A DNA stretch of 57,211 bases from Phycisphaerales bacterium (lineage in GTDB: Bacteria; Planctomycetota; Phycisphaerae; Phycisphaerales; SM1A02), in assembly GCA_009691785.1 (NCBI GenBank), contig SIAM01000010.1:1-57211 (forward strand). The letters run 5' to 3'. Below the pieces are notes generated by a model that was not told where the DNA came from, searched no databases, and was given only the letters and a program-made list of their open reading frames with translations. The translations under genes and the position numbers were made by a program. Below, piece after piece: positions 33,085 through 42,083 of the stretch. The stretch's first letter is position 1; the number at the start of each line of letters is the position of its first letter.

Positions 33085-34164
33085 TCACTTTGCGTGGCGA
33101 GCCAACACGGTCTTAATCACATCGCTCATCAACAACGCCGTCAACGCGCCCACGCCCTGCGAATCTGTTTCATCGGCAATGCCCTCACAAATATGAAATG
33201 TGTGCACATCGCGGCGCACGCCGATATAGCGCAGCATTTCGCGAACCTCTTCAACAGCAAGGCCGGCCCTGGTGGGCGCGCTTGCCGCAACACAAGTGAT
33301 GGCATCAAGGTCCATCTCCAATGCCAGCGGCAGCTTCTTCACAAACTTGGCGGCTTCTTCGCACGCCTCCAAATGCGGAGCGTGTGGCCACGCCTGTGGA
33401 AACTTGCGCAGCTTTGCCGAAACCATTATCAACCGTGTGCGCATGCTCTCCAACGTGATCGCGCGCACATCTTTTTCGTTACAAAGTTGCTCCCACATGG
33501 CGTCGTTCACAAATGGCTCCTGCAAACCCATCACGCAATAACGCCGCAAGAATTTCTCCCTGCGCGCCGCGGAAAATGCGTTGCCACTGTGGCGCCCGGC
33601 ATCCTGGCGCAAATCCGCATGAGCATCGATATTGATGCATGAAACCCCCCGTGAAGTGGCCGTGGATAAACCTTTGATGATTCCAAACGCGTTCTCATGG
33701 CCGCCACCAACCGCCACCAATACTTTGCCGCTCTTCACAACTTCCTCCGCCACCACCGCCACACGCTCATCCACTTCGCAAACCAAAGCATGAAGCGCTG
33801 CAAGGTCCGCGGCGCGCGTCGCGTCCAGCGTTGCTGCTTTGCGCATCAGATCATCAACCGCAATTTCACCCAGCACTAGCAACGACTCGCCACGCAAAGC
33901 GGCATTGTCTTGCATGGACAAAAATTTCGCGCGCGCCGCCGCCCACAAATTGGAGCACCCAGGTTTGCCAAAGTTGGCGCGCACGCCAATGTCGCTTGGA
34001 ATGCCAAGCACCACCACCGCGGCCTTGGTGCGCCCAAGCGCGGTCTGCCATGATTCACCACTAGCGCAAAAGTCGGCGGTTTGCGCCAACTTGCGCTCGC
34101 CTTCGCGCTGGCGAATCTGGCTTAGCGCGGCGGATTGTGGCAATGCGTGAACCAATTCCTGCAT
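33085..34164 (-). CDS. Arginase/agmatinase/formimidoylglutamase-family hydrolase
   Basis: The 359-residue ureohydrolase binds two Mn ions. Metal motifs: GGGHENAFG (His), INIDAHADLRQ (Asp-His-Asp) and LEMDLDAI (Asp-x-Asp). HSGNAFS following DAHADLR resembles formimidoylglutamase (HutG: DAHxDLR...HSGTPF) more than arginase, so its substrate may be formimidoyl-glutamate. Arginine or agmatine remain possible. The N-terminal 60 residues are extended. Position upstream of a ROK kinase gives no clue. It is divergent from folE. An astCAD-like cluster lies 2.5 kb away, on the same strand but separated by folE and a flippase. Confidence 0.75.
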   Translation of the reverse strand: MQELVHALPQSAALSQIRQREGERKLAQTADFCASGESWQTALGRTKAAVVVLGIPSDIGVRANFGKPGCSNLWAAARAKFLSMQDNAALRGESLLVLGEIAVDDLMRKAATLDATRAADLAALHALVCEVDERVAVVAEEVVKSGKVLVAVGGGHENAFGIIKGLSTATSRGVSCINIDAHADLRQDAGRHSGNAFSAARREKFLRRYCVMGLQEPFVNDAMWEQLCNEKDVRAITLESMRTRLIMVSAKLRKFPQAWPHAPHLEACEEAAKFVKKLPLALEMDLDAITCVAASAPTRAGLAVEEVREMLRYIGVRRDVHTFHICEGIADETDSQGVGALTALLMSDVIKTVLARHAK

Positions 34165-34328
34165 GGCAGAATGCTACCCGCGAACATGTATGTGCCGCCC
34201 GCGCTCACACGCAATCGCTGCATATGCAAATTCGTAGTTGCCACATGCATGGACACGCAATGGCCGCACGCGTAAATCCACATTTGCCTTCTGCGCAAAC
34301 ACAAATCTGTGCCTATCCTGTGTTTCCA

Positions 34329-34931
34329 ATGAAAGAGCCAGACTTCAACGACCCCAAGACCAAGCAAGCCATGGAGCATATTCGCTCCATCCTGGGTTTC
34401 ATTGGTGATGACGCGAACCGCGAGGGACTGCTTGAAACTCCGCGGCGAGTGATCAGGGCGTATTACGAGCATTTCTGCGGCTATTCAATGGATCCAGAGG
34501 AGCCACTGAGCTGCACCTTCACGGAAATTGAAGGCTACGACCAAATGGTTTTGCTCAGTGGAATTGAAATTCAAAGCCACTGCGAACACCACATGGTTCC
34601 CTTTGTTGGCAAGGCGCACGTGGCCTACATTCCCGATGGACGCGTGGTTGGTCTAAGCAAATTAGCCAAAGTTGTGGAGATTTTTTCCAAGCGCCTGCAA
34701 GTTCAGGAAAAACTCACGGCGCAAATCGCCGGCGCCATTCAAGAGCATCTCAAGCCGCGCGGCGTGGCCGTGGTGATGCAAGCGCGCCACTACTGCATGT
34801 GCTACCGCGGCGTGCATCAGCCGCATGCTTGGACCACCACCAGCAAACTCACTGGCGTGTTCCTAAATAATTTGGCCACGCGTGAGGAATTTCTGCGCCT
34901 GATTTCAATCACGCAGACTCCTTCCATGTAG
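34329..34931 (+). CDS. folE: GTP cyclohydrolase I
   Basis: The 200-residue enzyme turns GTP into dihydroneopterin triphosphate, first step of folate (and queuosine) synthesis. Motifs: REGLLETPRRVIRAYYE, GIEIQSHCEHHMVPFVGKAHVAYIP (zinc Cys and His residues) and HYCMCYRGVHQP (second zinc Cys). VVGLSKLAKVVEIFSKRLQVQE is conserved. Length fits the family. ATG at 34329 is taken over the long open frame from 34137 because the family N-terminus begins here. The 165 bp upstream, divergent from the arginase-family gene, shows no clear regulatory element. Confidence 0.95.
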   Translation: MKEPDFNDPKTKQAMEHIRSILGFIGDDANREGLLETPRRVIRAYYEHFCGYSMDPEEPLSCTFTEIEGYDQMVLLSGIEIQSHCEHHMVPFVGKAHVAYIPDGRVVGLSKLAKVVEIFSKRLQVQEKLTAQIAGAIQEHLKPRGVAVVMQARHYCMCYRGVHQPHAWTTTSKLTGVFLNNLATREEFLRLISITQTPSM

Positions 34932-35063
34932 GCGCGCCCTTCTTTGGCAACCAACATTTTGATATTGCAGGCATCCTGTCCCGAATTATCAAACAACTGC
35001 AATACAGCAGCCCAAACTCTGAAATAATGGTGTAAGATATACTTCCGGGATCTCAGGATCTCT

Positions 35064-36647
35064 ATGCCAAGACAGCGAACCTTTAGCCTCATACTGACAA
35101 GCATTGCTAGTTTGGTGTGCCGCTTTACTGGACTGGCCACGCAAATTGTGATGGCGTGGTTTCTTACGCCAGACGACTACGGCTTGTACGCCATTGCGCT
35201 GGGCATACTCGCCTTCACCACCGTCATGCGCGGCGGTGGAACGGGCGTTGTCTTTCAAACCATGAAACTGTCGGAGTTCGCCACCATTGGCGGCGGACTT
35301 GTTCGCGTGGCGATGGGTTGCGGAATTCTTGGAACCATATTCACCTTGGCCATGGTGTTGCCCGCGCCATATTTGTATCCCCAAGATTCCACCAAAGGTC
35401 TTGGCTGGATTTTGTTTTGGAGCGCCGTGGGATTTCTGATTTTCAATTTCACAACATATCCGCGCGCCAAGGTGCTTTCGCGCTTGTTATTCAACCACAT
35501 CGCGTACATGGACATCCTTGGTGCGCTGGCGAAACTGGCAAGCGCCTATTACTTCGCGGCCAATGGCTACGGAGCGCTTAGCTTTGTGTTGTCCCAACTT
35601 ATAGGCGGCATAGTTATCTTGGCGTGGAGCATGGCGATTGCGGGCTTGGAACGCGCGGACTTTAAATCCCAACCACAATGGATTACAGAAACATTCACTA
35701 TGATGAAAATTCCATTTGTGATGGCCATGATCACATCGCTTGGCAGCCAAACAGATTTATTTGTGGCCAGTTTTTTCATGCCCGTCGGCGCGCTTGGAAT
35801 TTATTTGTTCACCAACCAACTCGCGGTTCAACCTATTCAAATGCTTTCAAGCACGTTGCAATCCGTGCTGTCACCCTATGCCGCACGCGTGCGCGGCGAT
35901 ATTGACCAAGAGGATTTAAGCGTTCGCCAAACATTTATCACGGGCGTTATTTTTGTGCCTCTTTTTATCATGGGTATCGCCGCGGTATATCCCAGTTTGG
36001 CGCATTTGTTATTCGCACAAAAATGGGACGAAAGCATTCTGCCCGTGCAATTTGCCTGCGCATTTCTAATTTATCCCACGGTGCAAACCCTGCTTGAAGC
36101 GCCTCTCATGGGCGCTCGGCGCTGGCCCGTGGTGCTTGAACTTTTCACGGGCCGCATGATCGGTAAAATTGCGGGTGCAGTGCTAGGCATTGGCGTCATC
36201 GTTGCCTCACGTTGGGTGGCGCCCATTCCAGAAACTTATTTTGCATTGACTTTGGTCATTAGCGTTGGAATGATATGCACCGTGATCGCGTTTTTTCAAA
36301 TCAAAAAAGTGTCAAAACAAATTCATGTGTCCGACATCACCTTCCGCTACGAAATGTATTCAACCCCCGCATATGCAGTCTTGGCGGCCATCGCCACTTC
36401 AAGCCTGGCAAGCAGCGCGATTGATCTATTTGAAATCAACAGCGCCTCCATACGCAATCAAGCTTTTTTTGAATTCCTGTTTTGCTTGCTCAGCTATTCA
36501 AGTGTCTGTGTGCTTCTGTTGCGCTTTGGCTATGTCGATAATTTAAACAATCTGCTGCAACTCCTTCCACAAAATATGCGCAAGCACATTTATAAAGCCC
36601 TTGTTCTAGAAGAGAAATCAGCCTCAACATTCCAAAATGATGCGTGA
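35064..36647 (+). CDS. Oligosaccharide flippase / polysaccharide biosynthesis protein (Wzx/MurJ-like MOP)
   Basis: The 527-residue inner-membrane protein has about 13-14 predicted helices, beginning with RQRTFSLILTSIASLVCRFTGLATQIVMAW. The FLTPDDYGLYAIALGI motif (G-x-Y) and later LGIYLFTNQLAVQPIQMLSSTLQSVLSPYAA match Wzx-type lipid-linked oligosaccharide flippases. It would move lipid-bound sugars across the membrane for exopolysaccharide or O-antigen. No glycosyltransferases or polymerase surround it, so it stands alone here. It is convergent with astD. Confidence 0.88.
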   Translation: MPRQRTFSLILTSIASLVCRFTGLATQIVMAWFLTPDDYGLYAIALGILAFTTVMRGGGTGVVFQTMKLSEFATIGGGLVRVAMGCGILGTIFTLAMVLPAPYLYPQDSTKGLGWILFWSAVGFLIFNFTTYPRAKVLSRLLFNHIAYMDILGALAKLASAYYFAANGYGALSFVLSQLIGGIVILAWSMAIAGLERADFKSQPQWITETFTMMKIPFVMAMITSLGSQTDLFVASFFMPVGALGIYLFTNQLAVQPIQMLSSTLQSVLSPYAARVRGDIDQEDLSVRQTFITGVIFVPLFIMGIAAVYPSLAHLLFAQKWDESILPVQFACAFLIYPTVQTLLEAPLMGARRWPVVLELFTGRMIGKIAGAVLGIGVIVASRWVAPIPETYFALTLVISVGMICTVIAFFQIKKVSKQIHVSDITFRYEMYSTPAYAVLAAIATSSLASSAIDLFEINSASIRNQAFFEFLFCLLSYSSVCVLLLRFGYVDNLNNLLQLLPQNMRKHIYKALVLEEKSASTFQNDA

Positions 36648-36654
36648 AGCTGGC

Positions 36655-38172
36655 TTATTCAAACCACTTCGCGTCCGCGCGCAATCCATTGGCGACAGAT
36701 GTTGCCGCCGCCTCTTGCGCGGCCACCTCCATGGAAGCCACTGGAAAGACCGTTGAATCAAGGGCAAAACTGCCGGCTGGACGGAGATTGCCGCTGCGAC
36801 CCACGCCTCCAAATGGCAATTTACTGCTGGCTCCGGCGGTTCCGTTATTCCAATTCACGCACCCCGCGCGCAAGCCGCGCAAGCATTCGCGCCATGTCAT
36901 TTGTGAATTGGTGAACACCGCGCCCGCCAAGCCAAACTCGGTGGCGTTGGCCTGATCAATGGCGTCCTGAAGTTCATCCGCCACGCTCACTTGCGCCAGC
37001 GGCGCGAAAGTTTCCATGTCGTTGGCTTTCTCAAAGCGCGCCACTTCAATCAGGCTGGGCGTGACAAAGAAACCAGCCTGATCCATGTGCACGCCTTCAA
37101 GCAAAACTCGACCGCCATTGTTGCGAATGGACGTTTGTCTATTGAAGTATGCATCCACGGCATGTTGATCCACCAACGGCCCCATGAAATTGGGCTCAGG
37201 CGCGTTGCCTGGGGCAATGATCATGGTGCTTGCCACTTTGGTGAAGGCCGTTACAAATTGGTCGGCGACGGATCGATGCACAATCATGCGCCGAGTGCAT
37301 GTGCAGCGCTGACCCGTGGTGGCGTAGGCGCTACGTACGCATTCAAGAACCGCGGCGCGAATGTCGGCGTCTTGCCACACAATAGCGGGATTGCTGCCGC
37401 CCATTTCTAGCGCCACAATTCGGCCAGGTCGATCAAGATTCGCTTCCAACACGGCTCGACCAGCGCGCCAAGAACCCGTCAACATGACTCCGTCAATATC
37501 CGCATGATTGGTCAAGCGTTTGGCAATTTCAACGCCGCCCTGAACAACATTGAATACGCCGCGGGGAAAGCCCGCCGCCTGCGCAATGGCGGCAATCCAC
37601 TGCCCCGCCGCCGGAGTTTTTTCACTGGGTTTGAACACAATCGTGTTGCCCATGAGCAGCGAAGGAACCCAATGTCCATTGGGCAAATGCGCTGGAAAGT
37701 TGAATGGACCAAGCACCGCCATCACGCCGTACGGTTGGAATCGGCAGAAACCTTTGCGGCCGCCGCCCGCGTCCACTTCAAAGTTGCTCACGCGCGCCAA
37801 GGTGCTTTCTTGCAACGTGATGTCAATCTTGTCGGACAGCAATTTCACCTCGCCGCGACTTTCGGCGATGGTCTTTCCCATTTCCATTGTGATGGCTTGC
37901 GCCAAGGGCTCGGCGAATTTTTTGCAGGCCGCGGAAAATGCTCGCAAGTGTTCGGCGCGCTCGCCCTGCGAAAGTTGTCTCCAACTTGTAAACGCGGCGC
38001 GCGCGGCGGCAACGGCGCCATCAACATGACCTGGATCAGGCGTTCCAGACCATACCACTTGCGCTGGATTTGCCGGGTTTTTGCTTTGAATTTCATCGCC
38101 AGCAATGGAGCTCCATTGACCATCTATAAAGTCAGATGGGTTCTGCACAATCCATTGTGTTGACGCGTTCAT
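36655..38172 (-). CDS. astD: Aldehyde dehydrogenase (succinylglutamic semialdehyde dehydrogenase-like)
   Basis: The 505-residue NAD-dependent enzyme would oxidise N-succinylglutamic semialdehyde to N-succinylglutamate in arginine/ornithine breakdown. Sites: GPFNFPAHLPNGHWVPSLL, KPSEKTPA, TGSWRAGRAV, ALEMGGSNPAIV (general base Glu; AstD-like EMGG) and TTGQRCTCTRR with the catalytic Cys. FGGVGRSGNLRPAGS is near the end. Genomic order astC-astA-astD supports this. The start at 38172 lies 1 bp from the AstA stop. An open frame extends back into AstA's repeat, but the family start is at MNASTQW. Confidence 0.8.
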   Translation of the reverse strand: MNASTQWIVQNPSDFIDGQWSSIAGDEIQSKNPANPAQVVWSGTPDPGHVDGAVAAARAAFTSWRQLSQGERAEHLRAFSAACKKFAEPLAQAITMEMGKTIAESRGEVKLLSDKIDITLQESTLARVSNFEVDAGGGRKGFCRFQPYGVMAVLGPFNFPAHLPNGHWVPSLLMGNTIVFKPSEKTPAAGQWIAAIAQAAGFPRGVFNVVQGGVEIAKRLTNHADIDGVMLTGSWRAGRAVLEANLDRPGRIVALEMGGSNPAIVWQDADIRAAVLECVRSAYATTGQRCTCTRRMIVHRSVADQFVTAFTKVASTMIIAPGNAPEPNFMGPLVDQHAVDAYFNRQTSIRNNGGRVLLEGVHMDQAGFFVTPSLIEVARFEKANDMETFAPLAQVSVADELQDAIDQANATEFGLAGAVFTNSQMTWRECLRGLRAGCVNWNNGTAGASSKLPFGGVGRSGNLRPAGSFALDSTVFPVASMEVAAQEAAATSVANGLRADAKWFE

Positions 38173-38173
38173 G

Positions 38174-39400
38174 TCACTTGCCACGCGAATTTTTTCGACT
38201 TTTTGAAACCGTGGCGCGGATATTTTTGCCCGCTGACTTGCCCGCTGACTTGCCCGCTGACTTGCCCGCTGACTTGCCCGCTGACTTGCCCGCTGACTTG
38301 CCCGCTGACTTGCCCGCTGACTTGCGTACATTTTTTGCGGCAAGTGGTCCTGAGTTCTTCACCACACTTCTGCTTGCGTGCTCGGCGTGCAATGAAACAC
38401 CAACCTTCTCACCTTCACGCGCATGGATGGTGTCAGCGGCGACTTTGGAAATTTCCACACCTCCCGCGCGCATAAGGCACAACGTGCGCACCGCGCGGAA
38501 ACCATACTCCTTGCTGCTGTGGCTTACAAACGCCATCACGCCGGACTCTCGCTTGGCAAACGCCAGCAACTTGTGCTCCTTGGTGTCGCGCACCATGGGA
38601 ATGGAATCTCGGTCGGCCTCCAGGTATGGTCCGCCATCAAACGGATCAACATGTGTGGTCACATGAAAGTGCTGGCGATCAAGCATGCCTTTGGCCGCCA
38701 ATGTCTCCTCGCCAACTTTTCCAATCAGCGCGCGGGCGTCAGGCGGAAGAATGCTGGCAAAGATTTCACCGCGCGGCCACAAGTTGGTCATGAACTCCTT
38801 TGAATGCTGACAAAATAAATCCGCCTCTTGATAGGACAGATTTATAAATCGCCGCCCCAGATATTCCCACAACAATGTGCGGCTATCAGGCGTGACTGGC
38901 CCCATGAGTTCAGCCAAAATCCGCGGCGCAAACCACTTTTTGTGCAGGCCAATAAAGTGGAAACGAATAAGCGACAACAGCGATCCAAGTTTTTCCTTGT
39001 GCCCGCGGTACCCCGGCGCCAAGATCAACCCGCCCACTTCGCTGGGACCACTTTCGTCGGTGCCAAACTCCAAAGTGACATGGCTTTGACCCTGCTGCAA
39101 ATCATTGGAATAAAAGTGGCGCTTCGTCACCTCCAGAAAAACATGCGGCCACCCCTTCCAACTAATGCATGAAATGGCGGCGCTGGTACCAATCACATTT
39201 CCTGTTTCGCTGTCCTCCAACACAAACATAAATTGTCGGTGGCGCGGGTCGTCTTGACGCTCGGCAAAACTTAGGCGACTGCGATTGATCTTAGTAGCGA
39301 TGATGTCACGGTCGGCTGGCAGATTGAGAAAGTGCACCATCTTGGCCAGCTTCAACAACGTTGGAAGATCTTCAAGTGTGGCTTGGCGAATCAAAAACAT
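38174..39400 (-). CDS. astA: Arginine/ornithine N-succinyltransferase with (SAGK)8 tail
   Basis: The 408-residue AstA-like protein would transfer succinyl from succinyl-CoA to arginine (or ornithine). Start FLIRQATLEDLPTLLKLAK and GGLILAPGYRGHKEKLGSLLSLIRF, followed by LWEYLGRRFINLSYQEAD, match the AstA family. Usual length is about 340; the surplus is a C-terminal tail with eight perfect SAGK repeats (residues about 360-391) and a basic end. The repeat comes from a 12-bp unit. The tail is unlike the family and lies away from the catalytic core. It begins directly after the astC stop. Confidence 0.85.
   Translation of the reverse strand: MFLIRQATLEDLPTLLKLAKMVHFLNLPADRDIIATKINRSRLSFAERQDDPRHRQFMFVLEDSETGNVIGTSAAISCISWKGWPHVFLEVTKRHFYSNDLQQGQSHVTLEFGTDESGPSEVGGLILAPGYRGHKEKLGSLLSLIRFHFIGLHKKWFAPRILAELMGPVTPDSRTLLWEYLGRRFINLSYQEADLFCQHSKEFMTNLWPRGEIFASILPPDARALIGKVGEETLAAKGMLDRQHFHVTTHVDPFDGGPYLEADRDSIPMVRDTKEHKLLAFAKRESGVMAFVSHSSKEYGFRAVRTLCLMRAGGVEISKVAADTIHAREGEKVGVSLHAEHASRSVVKNSGPLAAKNVRKSAGKSAGKSAGKSAGKSAGKSAGKSAGKSAGKNIRATVSKSRKNSRGK
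38229..38324. repeat. 8 x 12-bp perfect tandem repeat in astA
   Basis: Eight identical copies of CCCGCTGACTTG (plus strand). On the minus strand it is read as AstA residues (SAGK)8; an alternative frame reads ASQR repeated and is open into astD. The perfect identity suggests a young or actively slipping array that could vary in copy number without a frameshift, since the unit is in frame. Confidence 0.97.
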
Positions 39401-40894
39401 TTACGCGCTCCGCTGCAAGGACTTTTCCAAAATTTCAAACACGGGATCAAAATCCTCGGGCGTCATCACGCCAATCGGCGGCAAGAATCGCAAGTGGTGC
39501 GGACCGTGTCCGCACATGAACGCGATCACGCCATCCTCAAAAAGATGCTGCAACAGTTTGGCAATGCGATCCTTGTCGCCACCAAAGGGCGTCAAGCGCA
39601 TCATGCCGCCAACGCCGCCAACAAAACGCTTGCTTTCACGGGCAAACGGCATCTTCACCATCGGAAAGAATTCGCCGCGGCGCTTCACCAAGTCATTCGC
39701 TTTGGCGCGAAACGCCGCGTGCAACTTGGCAATACGACCATTGGCGCCGTAATAGCCGCCATCGCGCAGGCGCGACAACATGGAAATACCCGCGTGCAAC
39801 GAGGTCACGCTGGCGCTGAAGGTTCCACTTAAAAGTCCTGCCTTGGGATTCATGTCTGCGGTGTACAAGCACGCGCACGCCTGGCTGATTTTTCCAATCG
39901 ACACCACATCTATGAATTCACCAAGCCCCAGCGCCTCAAAGGCGAACATGCTTTCGGTGCGGCCGAAGGTTTGAACTTCATCGTCCCACACTGGAATGCC
40001 CGCGGCTTTGCACGCCTGCATCAGCGCCACAAAAAATTCCCTCGTCGCCACATTGAAGCCGCCCTCGCCCTGCACAAGTTCAAACACAAAGCACGAGTGT
40101 TGTCTGGGATAGCGGCGAATGCACTCCTGCAAATGCCACAGCGCCATCTCGGTGCTGCGCTCGCCCAAGTCGGCGTTGTAAAACGGAATGTAATCCACCA
40201 AAATATTTTGCGTGAGTCCTTGTCGGTAACCAGGCTCGTCGCCAATCTGGCTCATGGCCACGCTGCGGCCCATGAAGCAATCGCTAAAGGCGAGCACGCG
40301 CGGCGCGCCCTGGCGTTTTTGCTGGCACACTTTCAGCGCGGCCTCGTTGGCCATGCAACCGGAATTGGTGACAAAACAATGCGCCAGCGCGCTGCTGCGC
40401 GACGCCTCTTTGATCAGCAATTCCGCAAACGCAACGCTGTCGGCGTTGAATTGCAAATTGCCCTCCAACACCACATCGGCCAGGGCGGCCTCCAGGCACG
40501 CGCGCGTCACACCGGCGTCGCCGCGGCCAAACATGTGCACGCCAATTCCATTGATCATGTCCCACTTCACGCTGCCATCGATTAATTCCACCAGCGCGCC
40601 ACGACCGCGACCGCTACCGATGTATGGGTAATAGCCGCCGCGCGAGCGCACCACCTTGGCGCGCTCCATCCAAGCGTGCAACGTTTCACCGCAACCCTGC
40701 GTGGCCGGCTTGGCGCCAGTCAACTCTTGCGCCGACGCATGCATCTGATTCACAATTTGATCAATCGCGGCGCGCACATTGGCGTTCTTTGCCAGCGGTG
40801 ACAACAACTGCTCGTGCATGTCTTGATGGCTCGTCGCATCGCCTGAGTCATGCGTCTTGGCGCCAACATTCGCAGTCGGATTAACGGGCGTCAT
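39401..40894 (-). CDS. astC: Class III aminotransferase (succinylornithine transaminase-like)
   Basis: The 497-residue PLP enzyme is of the acetylornithine/succinylornithine aminotransferase class. Features: GSGRGRGALVELIDGSVKWDMINGIGVHMFG, LAHCFVTNSGCMANEAALK (PLP phosphate site), VWDDEVQTFGRTESMFAFE with the cofactor Asp, and SIGKISQACACLYTAD with the likely Schiff-base Lys. The lysine context resembles lysine 6-aminotransferase as well as AstC. Placement directly before astA and astD favours AstC. It is about 80 residues longer than usual, mostly at the N-terminus. No astB or astE gene is nearby. Confidence 0.75.
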   Translation of the reverse strand: MTPVNPTANVGAKTHDSGDATSHQDMHEQLLSPLAKNANVRAAIDQIVNQMHASAQELTGAKPATQGCGETLHAWMERAKVVRSRGGYYPYIGSGRGRGALVELIDGSVKWDMINGIGVHMFGRGDAGVTRACLEAALADVVLEGNLQFNADSVAFAELLIKEASRSSALAHCFVTNSGCMANEAALKVCQQKRQGAPRVLAFSDCFMGRSVAMSQIGDEPGYRQGLTQNILVDYIPFYNADLGERSTEMALWHLQECIRRYPRQHSCFVFELVQGEGGFNVATREFFVALMQACKAAGIPVWDDEVQTFGRTESMFAFEALGLGEFIDVVSIGKISQACACLYTADMNPKAGLLSGTFSASVTSLHAGISMLSRLRDGGYYGANGRIAKLHAAFRAKANDLVKRRGEFFPMVKMPFARESKRFVGGVGGMMRLTPFGGDKDRIAKLLQHLFEDGVIAFMCGHGPHHLRFLPPIGVMTPEDFDPVFEILEKSLQRSA

Positions 40895-40903
40895 TGCTCC
40901 ATC

Positions 40904-42013
40904 CTACCGAATGATATTTTCTTGTTGCGAATTTTTTTGCTCCTGTGCAAGCCGCACAGGAACCCACGCAAAATGCTCTTTCGTCAACACTTTCTCGCCG
41001 CTCCATCGATAGGACATTAAGCGTCCACCGCGCGCCACTGAATAATCAACGCACGCAACATTCGGTGCCAATGGTTCTGGTTCTTCCGTCGCTGGAATCC
41101 AGTAATGGCCAATGAATACGGGCGGCTGATCCGCGCCGTATCGCTGCGTGGCGCTTGCAACTCCAATTGGAAGCGGGTCCGCGGAAACACCTTCGCGCTT
41201 TGGAAAACACAAGTCGGCGTAGGTCCGCGCTTGCCCATCGCCAAACCACTTTGTGCGAATGACTTTGCGCGCAACACCTTCCGGGTCCGCAAGCGTGAGC
41301 CCGGGTGGCAACGCAATTTCCGGTCCTTTTAAAATACATTCAGTGGCGTCGGCCACGGGAGTTCCGTATTCATGCGCGGCGCGGATAATTTCATCCGTGG
41401 TGGTCCACGAATTTCCAAACGCATTCACCAGCACTTCAATTTGCGTGGCGTCCCAACACGCGTGCACGCAGCGTAATCCACCCAAGTCAAGCCACCACGC
41501 AATGCCACGAAACCAATTCAACCACTCGGACAACTCCGTTGCAGAAAGTTGCTCCAGCGTTGCCTTGTGAATGCGCCAATTTTTTTCCGTGTGCGCGCGG
41601 CACCACTGATGCGGCGCATCTGTTGAATGATGGTGGACATTGAAATTGTCGACGCGTGAAACATTGCCCCCAAATTGAACACTGACATTCCCCGTTGCAT
41701 TGCCCGCGGCATTATTTGCTGCGTGATTGGAAGCATCATCGGTCGCCTTTGGCGCCACGCGCAAAGTTGCCCACGCCAAGGCGTTCCATTCATGATTGCC
41801 AATCACGGCGCGCGCGCTCTTGGCTTCCACCATTGCCCGCACAACTTCTAAAGTCTGGCGAATCTTTGGGCCGCGATCAATCCAATCACCAAGAAAAATG
41901 GCGGTGCGAGTGGCGTGGCGATACACGCCGGACTTCTTCGCGTAGCCCAACAGTTGCAGCAAATCTTCCAGTTCGTCGGCGTGTCCATGCACATCGCCAA
42001 TCACATCGAACAT
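40904..42013 (-). CDS. Metallophosphoesterase (PPP-like)
   Basis: The 369-residue calcineurin-like phosphoesterase has all N-terminal metal motifs: GDVHGHADELEDLL, LGDWIDRGPKI, GNHEWNALAW and a later HACWD and GHYWIP (His ligands). This resembles diadenosine tetraphosphatase/PrpE-type or bacterial PPP phosphatases. Target unknown. An insert at about 95-130 is Asn/Ala/His-rich and low-complexity. It sits between astC and guaA on the same strand, with gaps of 9 and about 70 bp. Confidence 0.85.
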   Translation of the reverse strand: MFDVIGDVHGHADELEDLLQLLGYAKKSGVYRHATRTAIFLGDWIDRGPKIRQTLEVVRAMVEAKSARAVIGNHEWNALAWATLRVAPKATDDASNHAANNAAGNATGNVSVQFGGNVSRVDNFNVHHHSTDAPHQWCRAHTEKNWRIHKATLEQLSATELSEWLNWFRGIAWWLDLGGLRCVHACWDATQIEVLVNAFGNSWTTTDEIIRAAHEYGTPVADATECILKGPEIALPPGLTLADPEGVARKVIRTKWFGDGQARTYADLCFPKREGVSADPLPIGVASATQRYGADQPPVFIGHYWIPATEEPEPLAPNVACVDYSVARGGRLMSYRWSGEKVLTKEHFAWVPVRLAQEQKNSQQENIIR

Positions 42014-42083
42014 GGGTTGCCCCGTTTCTTTGGCGCATGTCCCATTGCATTGACACGCGCATCAGCGATCACATGAAACATGG

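Noticed and set aside
34137-34328. 64-codon N-terminal extension of FolE
   Set aside because: FolE family begins at MKEPDF; the upstream part is His/Arg-rich intergenic sequence.
38172-38343. Extended N-terminus of AstD through the repeat (ASQR repeats)
   Set aside because: Family start MNASTQW is 1 bp after AstA stop; the extension is AstA's repeat in a second frame.
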